Both the position numbers and the translations under genes were made by a program. Positions 1 to 9,481 of a DNA stretch of 61,877 bases are shown here, piece by piece (position 1 is the stretch's first letter; each line of letters begins with the position of its first letter). The stretch covers positions 1 to 61,877 of the forward strand of contig CAIXUZ010000064.1 in assembly GCA_903922735.1 (NCBI GenBank), in the 5' to 3' direction. This DNA comes from an uncultured Verrucomicrobia subdivision 3 bacterium. GTDB taxonomy: Bacteria; Verrucomicrobiota; Verrucomicrobiia; Limisphaerales; UBA11358. Below the pieces are notes generated by a model. That model had not been told where the DNA came from. It did not search any database and worked only from the letters and a program-made list of their open reading frames with translations.

Positions 1-361
1 CTCGCAGCTCGCCTCCGGCTCGTTTTAACTCGAAACGAAAATCCTTTGACTGAAAAAACAGAACTGATATGAATCCCTTACTTCAGAGTGGCCGGTTTTG
101 AATCGCTCACCTCTGGCCGGTTTTCAACCGCTCGGTGACAACTCATTCCGACGCCCCTGGTCCTGTTCCCCGCCAAAGCAACTCCGCACTCAACCGAAAA
201 AGAGGAGCGTTCAAATTGCAGACCGATTTCAAAAGCGCGAACCGCCCGTTATTTGGTCCCACGGGTGAACTTAAAAATATCCTTGCGAACTTTAAATCTG
301 ATTACTAATTTCCGCCTGTCTTTGCAAAAGGGTTTCTTAAGTGGATAAAATGGTCTGAATT
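1..361. other. Intergenic leader region, no gene seen
   Basis: No convincing reading frame is visible. Two imperfect 20-nt direct repeats, at 89-108 and 114-133, both start TGGCCGGTTTT and lie 25 nt apart. The last 40 bases are AT-rich and carry a possible promoter for the gene starting at 362. Confidence 0.5.
322..349 (+). promoter_or_regulatory. Possible sigma70-type promoter before the giant secreted protein
   Basis: TTGCAA at 322-327 and GATAAA at 344-349 are separated by 16 bases, which fits a housekeeping promoter. The predicted transcription start would lie only a few bases before the ATG at 362, implying a nearly leaderless mRNA. No Shine-Dalgarno sequence is visible. This is inference from base pattern only. 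Confidence 0.3.
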
Positions 362-3300
362 ATGAAAACCAATCATGGAGGGAAATATTTCCCCCGCACG
401 CTTAAACGTGCATTGAACCTCGCACTTGTTATCGCGGGTCTTTTATTTTCCATCGACAGTTTTGCTCAAGGTGGGCCACCTCTGCCAACACCGCCACCGG
501 GCCGATTGCTGAATGTTTGGGAATTCGACACGAACACTTGGCGGGGCGCATGGCATGTATTGCCAATTAGCTTCACCAACATTGATCAGGTGGAGGACTG
601 GTCGGGAACCGCTTTACAGGTGGATAGCACGAATGCGGCTTGGCTTCAGTATCATGTCATTGAGAATAATAATCACACCAACCTCATGTGTACCCAAGGC
701 ACGGTCCGATTCTGGTTCCTGCCCAACTGGTTGAGCAACGACACCAATCAGAACGGCATCGGCCCCAGAGACTATGGCCGGTTCATCGACGTGGGCACAT
801 GGACGAACGATGCCAGCTTGGGCTGGTGGTCGCTCTACCTGAACAGCGACGGCACAAGCATCACCTTTTCCAGCCAGGACGACGGTCAGGGCACCAATTA
901 TTTGAGTGCACCGATTTCGTGGGATTCAAGCACATGGCATTTGATCTCGCTCACCTATTCCGTTACGAACACGGCGTTGTATATTGACGGTGAATTGGCG
1001 GCAAGTGGCGATGGTGTGTTGTATGTGCCGAATGCCAGTGTACTGACCAACGGCTTCTTTGTCGGCAGCGACAAGACCGGGAATGATCAAATTCACGGGC
1101 AGATGGATGCTCTTGAAATCTACAACTATCAGCTCGATCCCACGGACATCGCTGATGATTTTAACTATGAAAATCCAAATCTCACACTGACTGTGGGGAC
1201 AGGCGGGACACATACGACGGACAGCGGAGGCATGTTTCCAGGCGGAGGCGATACCGGCGGCGGCAACACATCAACAAATACGCCGAACAACCAGCCATAT
1301 AACGCTGACTATGGCGCCAATCTCTGCATCATCCAGCAAACCATCGTCTCCAATTGCTTGAACGGCATTGTTTCTAACACACAGCCGTACATTTTATATG
1401 AGATTCAAGGCCGTTCGGATTTGATCCAAGGCGATTGGATTTCCTACGGCTTCTTCAACGGTTCAGAACTGGCCAACTGGTCGCCGTCTAGCGTGCCGGC
1501 CAGCACCAGCAGCAATTTGTTTCTGCGCATCCGCAGTTGGCAGGACACGACCGGCACCGGCATCCCGGATTGGTGGTGGTTGAAACATTTCGGGCAGACC
1601 ACCAATGTGGATGCCAGCACCATTGTCGCTGGTGACGGATTAAACAACTGGCAGAAATTCCAGTTGGGAATTAATCCCAACAATTATTACAACCCAAATG
1701 CACCGGCAGTATTTTTTGGCTGCCCGGATGCGACCGGCACAAACATGGTTCTGGAATGGAGTCCCTCGCCGGGGCCGGTGCTCTATTACCTCATCCAAAA
1801 GAGCACTTATGACGACAATTGGGATCTCCATACCACCAATATCATCGTCAGTTCCAACACGACCTTTTATGTGGATCGGGGTGAAATCATCGGCCAGCAT
1901 ACCATTTTCTCATGGTCGTATTGGCAGTATGATGAATATGCTCTGCAAGCGGTCTATGCAGACGGCTCCACAACGGCCTCCAACTTGTGGTATGCCGACT
2001 ATGCATATTATGCAGACACATTTTTTTTCACCAATTACAGCTTGCCCACCGTTGCGGTTTATGTGGACACATCCTCAAACAATGTGACGCTGACCTGGAC
2101 GCCTCCACCTTGGCCTCCCACCAACTATATAATTGAACGGGTCGTCTACAACGCGGCCAGCAATAACTATACAAGCACGCCCATTGCACAAGTGGGATCC
2201 AACGCGACTTCATTCGTGGTTTCCAATGCCATCCAGTATGCCACCAATTGGAGCGATCTTTACGCCGTGTCGGCGGGGTATCCCGGTGGCGGCCAGACAC
2301 CCGTTTTTCCATATAACAACTATGGTGAAGGCAGCAATCCGAGTGTGGCCAATATCAGCATTGGCTCTCCCACGGCTGACGCCGGCCCGCCGATGTTTTA
2401 TGGTTACAAAGATGCCACCGGCACGAACCTTTATCTGATCTGGAATCCGGCTTCCGGCTCGGTGATAAATTACCTCATCTTTGGTGGAACCTATGATTAT
2501 GATCTCGGCGGGTATCATTATGTATCGCTGGGCATGGTTGATGGCAACACGGCTGCCTTTGAGGTTGTGGGCGCAACCTATGACGCATATCGTGTGGCAG
2601 CCGTATTTGCCGATGGCAGTTATTCCCAAGGCAAGGTTTGGGTTTCTTCCGGTGGCACGCCTGCCCCCGGCGGATTTTATGCATATCTGAACTCGACGGG
2701 GACAAATGTATGGTTGTCATGGAATCCTTTGGCCGGAAGCTTCAACAGCTTTGTGCTTCGACGGAGCGATAACAATGGCGGCTCGTATTCTCAAATTGCC
2801 GTGCTGGGAACCAATGAGACTTCTTTCACCGACACCAACGCCATCCATACCGGCAGCTTCAGTTTGAGTTCCACAAAATACTCCATTCAGGCGACCTATC
2901 CGCATGGCGGCATGTCTGCAATCGCTACCGCCATGGTCAGCAATACGCCTTCGGCTCCCACCGAACTTTCCGTAAAGGTGGATAGCACCGGCACCAACGT
3001 CTCGCTCGCTTGGACCTCGGCTTCAGGTGATGTCACGAGCTACACCATTCAACGCGGTGTGTTGAACCCAAGCACCGGCGCTTACACCTACACGACCATC
3101 GGCACCGTCAACGCCGACACGACTTCATTCACCGTGACTGGGGCCATCAACAACTACAATGATGAATGGGATTCTTATCAGATTGTGGCTAATCACACCA
3201 GTAGTGGCGTATCTGCACCGATCAGCACCCAACTTCCGTCCTCCGCCATCAATTTACCGCCCAATGCCAGTCTGAATCCCAAGTTGTCGATATCCGCGCA

Positions 3301-6300
3301 GTTGGTTCGCAATGAAAACGGCCTGTGGCAGGTGATGTTCCTTAACATTCCCACCAATGCTCAAACCATCCTTTTGAATTGGTGTTGGTATGATTATTTT
3401 TACGATATTGGCCCGCAAAACGGAGACATAAATCAGGACCTCAGTGCGTTTGCCTATTGCCCGCCAATCAAAATTCCTGTCGCCAATTTAACCAACAGGG
3501 TGTATGTGATTCCTGATTGGCAGTTGCTAAATAATTTCCCAAATAATTGGATTGGTGATGTAGGTTATGTGCAGGCCATGGATGCCACTGGCAATATTGG
3601 CCCTTCCTCGTTGGTAGGTTATCTTCGCTATGACTCTCCTCGTTGGGTGGACGGTCGCCAGCACCTAAAGGAAAACCTGCTGTTTCAGCTTCAAGCGGCT
3701 ACGGTGAGCCAGCCTAGCGCCCGATTGGCCGAACGCGCGGTTTGGTTCAATCCATGGTTTCAAGATTTGGGTATTCCTGCAGACGCAAACTATGTCGAAA
3801 GCAGCATCTTCCATTGGTCAGTGATGTTGAGCGCATACACCGCTTACGTCAAAATGGATGATGTCTGGCCCTTCACCGCCAATTACGAACTTCATCGCAG
3901 CCTTTACGATCCTAATTACAACGGCTGGGACTATTTCCAATGGCAAATAAACTCATGGTATTGGAACTATTATGGCGGTTCCGGCTCGTTGGCGTTTCAA
4001 GGTTCACTGGATACGATTCCCGCTCCGGCGGTTCTAGGTTCCGGCCAATATTGGATCGGACAATCCCCTTCCGATTTGCCGGCCTATACCAGCGGGGACT
4101 ATTTCCATACCCAAAGTGGCGTGAACCTTTTCGGTCTGCAATACCAAGGGATGATTGTCCATACCGATGAAAATAATTCATCGTTGATCCTCAGTCCAGG
4201 TGGTTCGACAGCCAGCACCAATGTGAACTGCTATTACACAAAAACTGCCGCCCCCAGTTTGTCACTAAACAGCTATTACTTCGCATTAGTCAACACGCCG
4301 GGCACCGCTTTGCCTGGTGGAACGCCACCGCAAGCCTATCCGTTACCTTGTCTCCCTGGCTTTGCCAATACTAACCAGACCGGTGTGTTGATCGCATCGG
4401 TGGGCACGCCAACAGTCGTCGGTGGTTGGGCAAAGTTTGCCATCCAAAACGGCGCAGCCGACAAATTTGCCTATCTCGGCCAATATTATTTTACTAATGC
4501 CTATCTGATGACCAACAGCATCATCACCACCCAAAAAACTGGTGTGGTTTCACCCTACGGGGATTTCTTCCCGACTGAACCGGGTGTGGTGGCAATGACC
4601 ACCATGGAGGACAATGATTCATACTATGCGCAAGGCACCGGCGTGGTGCGGGTGATCGCGCTTAACGTGGACGCCAACCACGACGGCACGATGGATTTCA
4701 CCTACCAAAGCCCCGATTTTGTTTCCGCCGGCAAACCCTTCCGGTTTTGGGTCAATGACAATTCAGATAGTGGCGATTTTGGTGGCGATGGCATACCTGA
4801 CAAGGGAGTCCGAGCAGACGGAGTCATGCAAGTTCAAGTTCCTGTTGGCGGTCCCTATTATGGAACGATGATGAATGCCTGGCAAATACATGGCCGACGG
4901 GATTTGGTAGATTTTTTTCCGGTTCATATCAACATTGGCAGCATTTTTCAAAGCAATGTGTTGAGCGCGGGCGTCAGTTCTTCAGATACTAGTTGGCAGT
5001 TTGTATTAAGTCAGGCGGATGGGATATTGCGTTTCACCACCACAGGCTTGACGCCAACTAATTACATGGACTTTTTGCATAATACTAACGTGTCAGGCAA
5101 TCTAGCCGAGGCAGTGCTGACCACCATCACTCCAACCGGTGTGACATTACCGGCATCATTCATTGGTGGCATTGCTGCCAGTAATCAAGGCATCATCTTG
5201 GTGGAATCGGCGAAGGCCACCACCCAACCGCTTATATTGACAATTTATCACAACGGTAATCAGGTTGCTCAAACCTCCCTGCCATTAAGCATTACCGGTG
5301 TGGAGCAAATGTTTCGCTCCAAAAATCTTTTACAGCAAGCGGATTCCAGAGCGATGCCTGACCGACTGACCGATGCTGATGTGCAGAACGAGCCTGACAC
5401 TGTTGACAAGAATTTTGTGTTTTTGCATGGATATAACGTAAATCCATACGAGGCTCGCGGCGTTTTTGCTGACATGTTCAAGCGGTTGTATTGGGCAGGT
5501 TCTCACGCAAAGTTTTACGGTATCATGTGGAATGGTTATGATTCACAAGGTAAGATTATTACCGGCGTGACCGGCAATCTGGAGACCAATGTTGTTCATG
5601 CTTTTGATACAGCCCCGTTGTTAAATACTTTTCTCAATGGCTTAACCGGCACAAATGTCGTGGCTGCGCACAGCCTAGGCAATATGGTGGTTTTGAGCAC
5701 ACTCAACGATTGCACCAACCACAGCATCAAACAATATTTCATGCTGAATGCGGCAGTAGCGATGGAGGCTTTAGATGGCAGCACACCCCAAAGCGCCAAT
5801 CTGGTGCATACAGATTGGGCGAGTTATGGCACCAACCTTTGGGCCAGCTACTGGCATAATTTATTCCCCGCCGGTGATGGGCGCCGCCTGTTAACATGGA
5901 ACAATCGATTGGCAGACGGTCTCCAGAACGCCACCGTTTATAATTTTTATTCCAGCGGCGAGGAAGTGCTGCGAGCTTATCCCAATACCAGCACACCGTC
6001 ATTCGTCGGGTTTGGTGGCAAGCAGGTTTTGCAAAGTGTGTTCGGAATTACGCCCATTGCCTCTTATTTGTGGAATATGCAGGAGTTGCTCAAAGGTCGT
6101 TCACCCTTAAACGATGTGCTGGGCAGCACGCACGGCGGCTGGTTTTTTAACAACAGCAGCTATTATTACAATGACTATACCGGCATTCGCATGGCACCAG
6201 CGGAAGCCAATGTGATTGATGGCACACAACTGCAAATCATTCCATTTTTTAGCTTCAATACGCATGGCGGCGTGCATCCTGATTCCGCTCTGACCGAACC

Positions 6301-6586
6301 CAATGCCAGCAATTACGCGAAGACCAACCAGAATCGTATTCTCTCCGATGCGATTCCCGCACTAACGCTGCCGGCAGGCGCAAATCCGGTGCCGAGTTTT
6401 TCTCCTCCGAACAGCCCCTTCGAGCGGAATTTTGATATAAATACTCCTCAATTCCAAAACAATTGGCCACAAGGCCGAACAGGCAACGAGAGTTCAAAAT
6501 GGCATCATTCTGACTTTCAACAAGTGGCTTATACTTTTACCTGCCTATTTTTCAACGAAATGGTAAATCTAGGAAATCTTAAATAG
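362..6586 (+). CDS. Giant secreted multidomain protein (LamG, FnIII-like repeats, alpha/beta-hydrolase-like C-terminus)
   Basis: A 2074-residue protein with an N-terminal signal peptide (hydrophobic stretch about residues 17-35, then Ala-Gln). Residues about 90-270 resemble a LamG/concanavalin-like domain. A TGIPDWWWLKHFG segment near 400, of a kind frequent in verrucomicrobial exoproteins, is followed by several fibronectin-III-like repeats to about 990. Near 1435-1490 there is an Asp/Gly-rich stretch (DANHDGTMDF, GDFGGDGIPDKG) resembling calcium-binding type III repeats. Near 1683 the text FVFLHGYN begins a lipase-like alpha/beta-hydrolase region, with a nucleophile elbow AHSLG (Ser near 1767). 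No sorting tag is visible at the C-terminus. It is probably extracellular or surface-associated; the substrate is unknown and hydrolase activity is inferred. The gene is noticeably AT-rich and its stop is only 6 bases from the next gene, so the two are likely cotranscribed. Confidence 0.8.
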   Translation: MKTNHGGKYFPRTLKRALNLALVIAGLLFSIDSFAQGGPPLPTPPPGRLLNVWEFDTNTWRGAWHVLPISFTNIDQVEDWSGTALQVDSTNAAWLQYHVIENNNHTNLMCTQGTVRFWFLPNWLSNDTNQNGIGPRDYGRFIDVGTWTNDASLGWWSLYLNSDGTSITFSSQDDGQGTNYLSAPISWDSSTWHLISLTYSVTNTALYIDGELAASGDGVLYVPNASVLTNGFFVGSDKTGNDQIHGQMDALEIYNYQLDPTDIADDFNYENPNLTLTVGTGGTHTTDSGGMFPGGGDTGGGNTSTNTPNNQPYNADYGANLCIIQQTIVSNCLNGIVSNTQPYILYEIQGRSDLIQGDWISYGFFNGSELANWSPSSVPASTSSNLFLRIRSWQDTTGTGIPDWWWLKHFGQTTNVDASTIVAGDGLNNWQKFQLGINPNNYYNPNAPAVFFGCPDATGTNMVLEWSPSPGPVLYYLIQKSTYDDNWDLHTTNIIVSSNTTFYVDRGEIIGQHTIFSWSYWQYDEYALQAVYADGSTTASNLWYADYAYYADTFFFTNYSLPTVAVYVDTSSNNVTLTWTPPPWPPTNYIIERVVYNAASNNYTSTPIAQVGSNATSFVVSNAIQYATNWSDLYAVSAGYPGGGQTPVFPYNNYGEGSNPSVANISIGSPTADAGPPMFYGYKDATGTNLYLIWNPASGSVINYLIFGGTYDYDLGGYHYVSLGMVDGNTAAFEVVGATYDAYRVAAVFADGSYSQGKVWVSSGGTPAPGGFYAYLNSTGTNVWLSWNPLAGSFNSFVLRRSDNNGGSYSQIAVLGTNETSFTDTNAIHTGSFSLSSTKYSIQATYPHGGMSAIATAMVSNTPSAPTELSVKVDSTGTNVSLAWTSASGDVTSYTIQRGVLNPSTGAYTYTTIGTVNADTTSFTVTGAINNYNDEWDSYQIVANHTSSGVSAPISTQLPSSAINLPPNASLNPKLSISAQLVRNENGLWQVMFLNIPTNAQTILLNWCWYDYFYDIGPQNGDINQDLSAFAYCPPIKIPVANLTNRVYVIPDWQLLNNFPNNWIGDVGYVQAMDATGNIGPSSLVGYLRYDSPRWVDGRQHLKENLLFQLQAATVSQPSARLAERAVWFNPWFQDLGIPADANYVESSIFHWSVMLSAYTAYVKMDDVWPFTANYELHRSLYDPNYNGWDYFQWQINSWYWNYYGGSGSLAFQGSLDTIPAPAVLGSGQYWIGQSPSDLPAYTSGDYFHTQSGVNLFGLQYQGMIVHTDENNSSLILSPGGSTASTNVNCYYTKTAAPSLSLNSYYFALVNTPGTALPGGTPPQAYPLPCLPGFANTNQTGVLIASVGTPTVVGGWAKFAIQNGAADKFAYLGQYYFTNAYLMTNSIITTQKTGVVSPYGDFFPTEPGVVAMTTMEDNDSYYAQGTGVVRVIALNVDANHDGTMDFTYQSPDFVSAGKPFRFWVNDNSDSGDFGGDGIPDKGVRADGVMQVQVPVGGPYYGTMMNAWQIHGRRDLVDFFPVHINIGSIFQSNVLSAGVSSSDTSWQFVLSQADGILRFTTTGLTPTNYMDFLHNTNVSGNLAEAVLTTITPTGVTLPASFIGGIAASNQGIILVESAKATTQPLILTIYHNGNQVAQTSLPLSITGVEQMFRSKNLLQQADSRAMPDRLTDADVQNEPDTVDKNFVFLHGYNVNPYEARGVFADMFKRLYWAGSHAKFYGIMWNGYDSQGKIITGVTGNLETNVVHAFDTAPLLNTFLNGLTGTNVVAAHSLGNMVVLSTLNDCTNHSIKQYFMLNAAVAMEALDGSTPQSANLVHTDWASYGTNLWASYWHNLFPAGDGRRLLTWNNRLADGLQNATVYNFYSSGEEVLRAYPNTSTPSFVGFGGKQVLQSVFGITPIASYLWNMQELLKGRSPLNDVLGSTHGGWFFNNSSYYYNDYTGIRMAPAEANVIDGTQLQIIPFFSFNTHGGVHPDSALTEPNASNYAKTNQNRILSDAIPALTLPAGANPVPSFSPPNSPFERNFDINTPQFQNNWPQGRTGNESSKWHHSDFQQVAYTFTCLFFNEMVNLGNLK

Positions 6587-6592
6587 AAACTT

Positions 6593-7495
6593 ATGAAAAA
6601 AATCATTTGGATCACCATCACGGCAGTATTTGTCACATCGTGTCACTCACAAAATAATGATGAACAGCCATGGAAGGCTGTGGTGAAAGTCGTAAATGAA
6701 TCTGGCAAACCAATGGAGGGCACGGATGTAACAATTGGGTATTACGTTCAACCACCGGAAGGCCAAACCATTGCAACGAGTTCAACGAAGGGTAAAACAG
6801 ATGCAAATGGATCTTTCTCAGCTACTGGGAAAACACGCTCAACAGATTTATTTTTGGGTGCCGGGAAAGATGGGTATTACAGGTCTCATTACGACTACGA
6901 GCTTGGATTGCCAATGACTTACGATCCGGCCAAATGGAATATAGAAAAAACATTGGTGCTTAAAAAAATCGGCAGACCGGCTGCTATGTATGCGAAGCAT
7001 ATTTTGCAGCTAAAAATTCCAGAATTTAACAAAGCTATTGGCTTTGATTTGATGATTGGAGATTGGGTTGGGCCCTATGGAAAAGGAGTCAATGCAGACC
7101 TCCTGTTCACACAGCATCACACAAACCCACAATCGGGGTATCCAATAACTTTGAGTTTTCCAAACAGCGGTGATGGCATCCAGGAATTTGCTCTGCAAGA
7201 ATCGGATAAAGGCAGCGGTTTGCGGTCAGGTCACGAAGCCCCAAGCGATGGGTATCAGGCTACAATTGCGCAAACCGTAATGACAAATCCTAATCGGAAT
7301 TTTTATTTTCGTGTCCGCACCAAGCTAGATGAAAACGGCAAAATTGTGAGTGCTCGCTACGGTAAGATTTACGGGGATTTGGCACAATTCACCTATTACT
7401 ACAATCCCACGCCCAATGATCGGAATATTGAATTTGACCCGAAACAAAACTTGCTTGGCGGCTTGAAATCTTTTGAAAGTGTGTCGGCACCTTAA
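6593..7495 (+). CDS. Predicted lipoprotein with carboxypeptidase-regulatory-like domain
   Basis: A 300-residue protein with a short lipoprotein signal: a Lys-Lys start, a hydrophobic stretch, then the lipobox-like VTSC with Cys about residue 17. Residues about 28-110 (KVVNESGKPMEGTDVTIGYY, then DANGSFSATG) look like the beta-sandwich of carboxypeptidase-regulatory/CNA-B-like domains, which are usually surface scaffolds. The remaining 190 residues are not recognised. It follows the giant secreted protein by 6 bases, so a joint role at the cell surface is plausible. Function is unknown. Confidence 0.75.
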   Translation: MKKIIWITITAVFVTSCHSQNNDEQPWKAVVKVVNESGKPMEGTDVTIGYYVQPPEGQTIATSSTKGKTDANGSFSATGKTRSTDLFLGAGKDGYYRSHYDYELGLPMTYDPAKWNIEKTLVLKKIGRPAAMYAKHILQLKIPEFNKAIGFDLMIGDWVGPYGKGVNADLLFTQHHTNPQSGYPITLSFPNSGDGIQEFALQESDKGSGLRSGHEAPSDGYQATIAQTVMTNPNRNFYFRVRTKLDENGKIVSARYGKIYGDLAQFTYYYNPTPNDRNIEFDPKQNLLGGLKSFESVSAP

Positions 7496-7553
7496 TTTCC
7501 TTGCCAAAGACCCCATTCAGAAATCCCAGAAACGGCCCAAAAATCACCATGGC

Positions 7554-8363
7554 CTAGCCTGAAACCATTTTTACATTCTTCCACCCCCTCACTCCACTTC
7601 GCTCATCAATTCTCAAATCGTTTCTTAATCTAACGCCAAACTGCTCCTGAACTATAGGAACGACCATTGCCTTAAAATCACTTCTCTTCACTGGTTCCAA
7701 GTTCTGTTGCTTCGCTAATCTTAAGAAGACGCTATAGGCATCAGCTAGCAAAAGCACTTTCCCAGGTTCAGCGGTCAGCAAGCTCTCTACAAATCGTCTA
7801 GCTACGCGTTCCTGAAGCTCCTGGCCTTTGATACGTTGATGAGGAGATGTGGGGCTAAAGAATGAAGAATCAGCGGCTAAAACCGACTTTGCCCTTTGAA
7901 CGACGGCTTTGGTAATTTTATCGCTCCTCCATTCATGAAACAGGTTCAATTTATGCACTGATTGAGGCATGTCTTGAACTGCTTTCATCATCAAGGCGCG
8001 GTAAAGATTCGCGAGTTTTTCTGCCGTTGTGGTTTTGTAGATGCCGTCTGAATCGCGAAAATACCAGGCGAGTTCAGATTCATAATAAATTACGTGATGG
8101 CCAAAATCACGACGACCTCCCAACACAGCAGCAAAGAAGTCGAGGTTAATGGAGATGGGCAAGACCTGAACTAAAAACTGGTCTAAAGGCTCCACAACCT
8201 CAAGGAATGGCGAACCGTGCTTTTCGTAGGCAAAGGGGTAGCGCTGGACAAACCATTCATTCGGGGTTCTGGGTTCTTGAAGCTGCTTATCGAACTGACT
8301 GAATTTGGTCGGCTCGTACAACTTCAACTGCTCAGGTCTGGTTAATGCAATGTTTTCGCCCAT
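7554..8363 (-). CDS. Hypothetical protein, possibly derived from a phage/plasmid primase (D5-like)
   Basis: A 269-residue protein of the small minus-strand cluster. The middle part (YYESELAWYFRDSDGIYKTT and the helical stretch after it) recalls the D5_N region that precedes the helicase in P4/D5-type replication proteins. The C-terminal 60 residues (DAYSVFLRLAKQQNLEP, then RGWKNVKMV) recall the winged-helix tail of the same proteins. The P-loop ATPase that would normally lie between them is absent, so this is either a helicase-less replication factor or a remnant. The assignment is tentative. Its start overlaps the end of the preceding 56-residue gene by 22 bases, suggesting coupled translation. 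Confidence 0.55.
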   Translation of the reverse strand: MGENIALTRPEQLKLYEPTKFSQFDKQLQEPRTPNEWFVQRYPFAYEKHGSPFLEVVEPLDQFLVQVLPISINLDFFAAVLGGRRDFGHHVIYYESELAWYFRDSDGIYKTTTAEKLANLYRALMMKAVQDMPQSVHKLNLFHEWRSDKITKAVVQRAKSVLAADSSFFSPTSPHQRIKGQELQERVARRFVESLLTAEPGKVLLLADAYSVFLRLAKQQNLEPVKRSDFKAMVVPIVQEQFGVRLRNDLRIDERSGVRGWKNVKMVSG

Positions 8364-8512
8364 ACTAATAGTTCTTTGTCGGTTGGAATCTTAGGTTTGA
8401 GACTGCCTTCGCTCCTCAAAAAGTCCAGCAGCCACTCTGAATACGCCCATTTAACTTTTGCGTCGTTGATTTGATTAAGTCGCTGCAAAAAGGGGTTGGA
8501 TTCGTCGCTCAT
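8342..8512 (-). CDS. Small hypothetical protein (56 aa)
   Basis: An ATG at 8512 opens a 56-codon frame ending in TAA at 8342. The predicted product is charged and helical, starting MSDESNPFLQRLNQINDAK and ending WAKTLH. It fits exactly between two genes of the same strand: the upstream stop is 5 bases before this ATG, and the downstream gene starts inside its last codons. That packing is the main reason to accept it. No family is recognised. Confidence 0.55.
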   Translation of the reverse strand: MSDESNPFLQRLNQINDAKVKWAYSEWLLDFLRSEGSLKPKIPTDKELLVWAKTLH

Positions 8513-8517
8513 ACTAC

Positions 8518-8919
8518 TTAAAGATGCTGATTTATCCTTAGTTTTGGCTCGTCCTCTACCAAACCAGTCGCCATCCCATACACCATCATTCGGTTATATT
8601 CCTGCTCAAATTCAGCATCAGTTCTGGCATTGAGCGCTTCCATCTTCTCAAACAGTTCCTTGCCCAAATACCTGCGATTCGATTCTTTGCTCGATTCAGA
8701 ACCAAAAAGCGGTGCAGCTGATTTCATTCCCGTCATCTCTTCGATTTGCTCTGGACTAAAACCCATAATGCTTAGCTTTTGGTCCCTTTCCAACCCAGAT
8801 AATGAATTGGCCGGGAATTTGTTCTTGAGGAGATTGACCAAAGGCATCAAATCCTGACATTCCTGTTTCAAGGCATTTAGGTCTTGGTTCATGTTATTAG
8901 AAGTTTCAAAAGTAATCAT
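8518..8919 (-). CDS. Hypothetical protein, helical, mobile-element associated
   Basis: A 133-residue acidic, mostly helical protein with no recognised domain. The start could be the Met at 8919 or the internal Met-Asn-Gln 9 codons later; both give the same core. It is the first of three closely packed minus-strand genes lying inward of an integrase remnant, which suggests accessory cargo of an integrated element. Base composition is AT-rich, like its island neighbours. Confidence 0.6.
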   Translation of the reverse strand: MITFETSNNMNQDLNALKQECQDLMPLVNLLKNKFPANSLSGLERDQKLSIMGFSPEQIEEMTGMKSAAPLFGSESSKESNRRYLGKELFEKMEALNARTDAEFEQEYNRMMVYGMATGLVEDEPKLRINQHL

Positions 8920-9125
8920 AGCGTTGAAAAGTAAGGATAGGGGTTGGTATGTTTAGTTTTAGACTCGTTTTTAAGGTTTGAGGAACGAAACAATCCGAAG
9001 TTGAGACGGTGATTAAGACCTTATTATAAAATGCCTCACCAATCGCTCTGCCTGCCCATTCTAGCGCATTGGTTAACCTGAATGTGGGATGGGGCGAATT
9101 GTAGTTTGAAGCGCAGAAATCGGGT

Positions 9126-9341
9126 TCAGCGCCGTTTACTAGCCAAATATATAATAAGGTCTTGGTCAGCTGTGAGATTCTTTTGCGAAGCAAGTTCACC
9201 GGCCTTGACCCAACCGGCGCAGATTTTTTGAGCGTGTTGTTTATTACTGGTGCCGGTGCTTTTGAAATACCGTTTGCCATCTGGTGTTGTGAAAGCGCAA
9301 AACCAGTGTGGGCGGTCGGTCTGTCGATGCAAGCTGGCCAT
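9126..9341 (-). pseudogene. Tyrosine-recombinase (phage integrase) N-terminal remnant
   Basis: Only 71 codons remain from the ATG at 9341. They read MASLHRQTDRPHWFCAF, then TTPDGKRYFKSTGTSN, then KICAGWVKAGEL, the pattern of the N-terminal arm-binding region of site-specific tyrosine recombinases found next to tRNA genes. The SAM-like core-binding domain and the catalytic Arg-His-Arg-Tyr domain are missing: a stop follows at 9126 and the DNA beyond it shows no integrase sequence. The frame stays open upstream to 9461, but that part is the antisense of a tRNA fragment and is not part of the protein. The remnant reads away from the tRNA fragment, the usual orientation for an integrase beside its att site. 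Confidence 0.7.
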
Positions 9342-9419
9342 AAAAATGCATAACAGTTTCGCATAACAAAAGATGGTGTCAATCGTGTTTGAATGTATTG
9401 AAACCCCAATAAAAACGCA

Positions 9420-9470
9420 TAAAACCAAGTCGCTGGCGAATCGATGGTTCGAATCCATCACCTACCACCA
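9420..9470 (+). other. Attachment site: displaced 3' half of a type II tRNA (best fit tRNA-Tyr)
   Basis: On the plus strand the sequence holds a long variable arm (TCGC-TG-GCGA), a T arm with stem GATGG/CCATC and loop TTCGAAT, the acceptor 3' strand ACCTACC, discriminator A, and an encoded CCA at 9468-9470. The matching 5' half is absent: the bases left of TAAA at 9420 do not form an anticodon or D arm. A long variable arm with discriminator A and an inferred GGTAGGT acceptor 5' strand suits tRNA-Tyr (Leu is less likely). This is what remains when an element integrates at the anticodon loop of a tRNA gene; the restored full tRNA should lie beyond the left edge of the window. Confidence 0.65.
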
Positions 9471-9481
9471 CTTTCGTTATG

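Noticed and set aside
8906..9409. Minus-strand open frame of 167 codons
   Set aside because: It overlaps the recognisable integrase remnant in another frame and the start of the 133-residue gene; the translation shows no family pattern.
9342..9461. Extended start of the integrase frame at 9461
   Set aside because: The first 40 codons are the antisense of the tRNA fragment and the att region. The family start MASLHRQ begins at 9341.
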